A DNA stretch of 5,534 nt. Source: Treponema sp. (GTDB taxonomy: Bacteria; Spirochaetota; Spirochaetia; Treponematales; Breznakiellaceae). A program made the translations under genes and the position numbers. The DNA lies in NCBI GenBank assembly GCA_031279925.1, contig JAITHQ010000218.1, positions 1 to 5,534 on the forward strand, read 5' to 3'. The stretch's first letter is position 1, and each line of letters starts with the position of its first letter. The notes beneath the pieces were generated by a model. The model was not told where the DNA came from, searched no databases, and was given only the letters and a program-made list of their open reading frames with translations. This document shows, piece after piece, positions 5,021 through 5,534 of this stretch.

Positions 5021-5177
5021 CTTACAGGGCTTGACGCCCCTGCGCGGAAAAGGGGTTCCGGTTTTGCGGACAATGCCCGCTGTGACCAGTTTTCCCCTTC
5101 AGTAAGGCGTCCGTCTTTGCAGAACGCCGCCTTTGTAAGCAGGCGAGGCGTCCGGGGTTTCCGGGCAATACTCACAG
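5021..5177. other. G+C-rich block of nested inverted repeats, possible structured RNA
   Basis: Several short stems are packed here. CAGGGC (5025-5030) pairs with GCCC(C)TG (5036-5042). CGGAA (5045-5049) pairs with TTCCG (5056-5060), GCGG (5066-5069) with CCGC (5077-5080), and GGCGT (5106-5110) with ACGCC (5124-5128). CCGG (5152-5155) pairs with CCGG (5161-5164), and an outer CTGTGA (5080-5085) with TCACAG (5172-5177). AAGGGG (5050-5055) and CCCCTT (5094-5099) offer an alternative longer pairing. A 68-codon minus frame with a GTG start (5175-4969) crosses the block, but it has no ribosome binding site that I can see and no family resemblance, so I do not call it a gene. On the minus strand the block lies just upstream of the GGGAGG-ATG of the broken small gene and could have been its leader. 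The strand and RNA class are unknown. Confidence 0.3.
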
Positions 5178-5384
5178 TTCCCCTGATAAGGAGAGATATT
5201 TTTCTGTAAAGAGAGGCAAGCCGTAAGCCAAAGGATTAGCCGTTTTGTCCGGACGCCGGAATTGATGGATTTGGAATGGAAAAAATCTTACCATGCGCCG
5301 TAATTTTTTTAACTTTTCCGCCGGCTGGATATTGCAACGTAAAAAAACATAAAAATTTGAATGAAAGTCCATAATAAAAATTAT
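5178..5384. other. Intergenic DNA without a supported gene
   Basis: I see no coding sequence here. A short inverted repeat TCCGG-ACG-CCGGA lies at 5248-5260 and overlaps the palindrome GTCCGGAC (5247-5254). The right part (5281-5384) is A/T-rich, as expected upstream of a promoter. A TTGAAT at 5357-5362 has no convincing -10 partner, so I do not call a promoter for the final gene. Confidence 0.4.
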
Positions 5385-5409
5385 GTACCAGGGCCGCCTT
5401 TCGGGGTAC
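5385..5409 (+). promoter_or_regulatory. Leader hairpin or operator upstream of the final gene
   Basis: GTACC (5385-5389) and GGTAC (5405-5409) form an inverted repeat. An inner CCG (5394-5396)/CGG (5402-5404) stem can stack on it after a 4-base bulge. It ends 32 bases before the ATG at 5442. It could be a repressor site for a sugar-uptake operon or an mRNA leader stem; nothing in the sequence decides between them. Confidence 0.35.
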
Positions 5410-5441
5410 TATAAACCATACTATTTTTTAGGAGGAGAAGA

Positions 5442-5534
5442 ATGAAAAAATTGTTGATTTGCCTACTGTCGGTGGCAGTGGTATCCGCAGCGTTTGCGGG
5501 AGGAACAAAAGACGGGGGTTCAGGCGGAGTTACC
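5442..5534 (+). CDS. Secreted protein, N-terminal fragment; probable ABC-transporter solute-binding protein
   Basis: Only the first 31 codons are in the window. A strong GGAGGAG ribosome binding site (5431-5437) precedes the ATG. The product starts MKKLL, has a hydrophobic core (about residues 4-18), and shows a signal peptidase I-type site AFA before GG (19-20), followed by a Gly-rich, flexible linker with Thr, Lys and Asp. Treponemal solute-binding proteins often start this way, with the Gly-rich linker before the folded domain; this is recalled family style, not a domain match. There is no lipobox cysteine near the cleavage site (Cys7 lies inside the hydrophobic core), so it is not an obvious lipoprotein. 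Other exported proteins remain possible. Confidence 0.6.
   Translation, partial: MKKLLICLLSVAVVSAAFAGGTKDGGSGGVT

Noticed and set aside
4893..5105. Plus-strand frame of 70 codons starting at TTG and running through the G18 tract
   Set aside because: Its six-glycine run comes from the homopolymer itself, the start is a TTG without a ribosome binding site, and nothing resembles a known family.
4969..5175. Minus-strand frame of 68 codons with a GTG start
   Set aside because: There is no visible ribosome binding site and the composition is very basic and low in hydrophobic residues. It coincides with the block of inverted repeats, so a structured RNA or non-coding DNA is more likely.
5178..5384. 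Known riboswitch (c-di-GMP or cobalamin type) in the leader of the final gene
   Set aside because: I searched by eye for the conserved cores of these classes and found none.

Overview
The window looks like chromosomal DNA from a spirochaete, most likely a Treponema-type organism such as those of termite guts. The signs are a mid-range base composition near 50% G+C, very strong GGAGG ribosome binding sites, a double-membrane envelope (an Omp85-type outer membrane protein), and a final gene whose product begins with a signal peptide ending AFAGG, as in many treponemal solute-binding proteins. The genus is an inference from style, not from a marker gene.

Layout. Positions 1-140 hold no supported gene. 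A near-consensus promoter (141-169) abuts an AraC-family regulator (176-925) that has no ribosome binding site and is probably translated from a leaderless mRNA. An AT-rich spacer and a 12-bp hairpin that buries the ribosome binding site lead into a GPH-family sugar/cation symporter (1011-2384). A perfect 14-bp hairpin separates it from a membrane-anchored SGNH/GDSL hydrolase (2448-3170). That gene is followed after 7 bases by an outer membrane protein with one POTRA-like domain and a beta-barrel (3178-4440). All four genes are on the plus strand.

The gene set suggests a regulated carbohydrate module: the AraC protein senses a sugar signal, the outer membrane protein may serve the outer membrane step, the symporter carries a glycoside, pentoside or uronide across the inner membrane, and the hydrolase could remove acyl groups from it. 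This pathway is inferred from gene order and family membership only.

The last kilobase (4441-5441) has no intact gene but is far from empty. It contains a promoter followed by the 5' 43 bases of a tRNA-Glu (anticodon CTC) whose 3' half is missing. It also contains a broken minus-strand reading frame interrupted by a T10-G18 homopolymer next to a 12-bp palindrome, and a G+C-rich block of nested inverted repeats that may be a structured RNA. The window ends in the first 31 codons of a secreted protein, probably a solute-binding protein.
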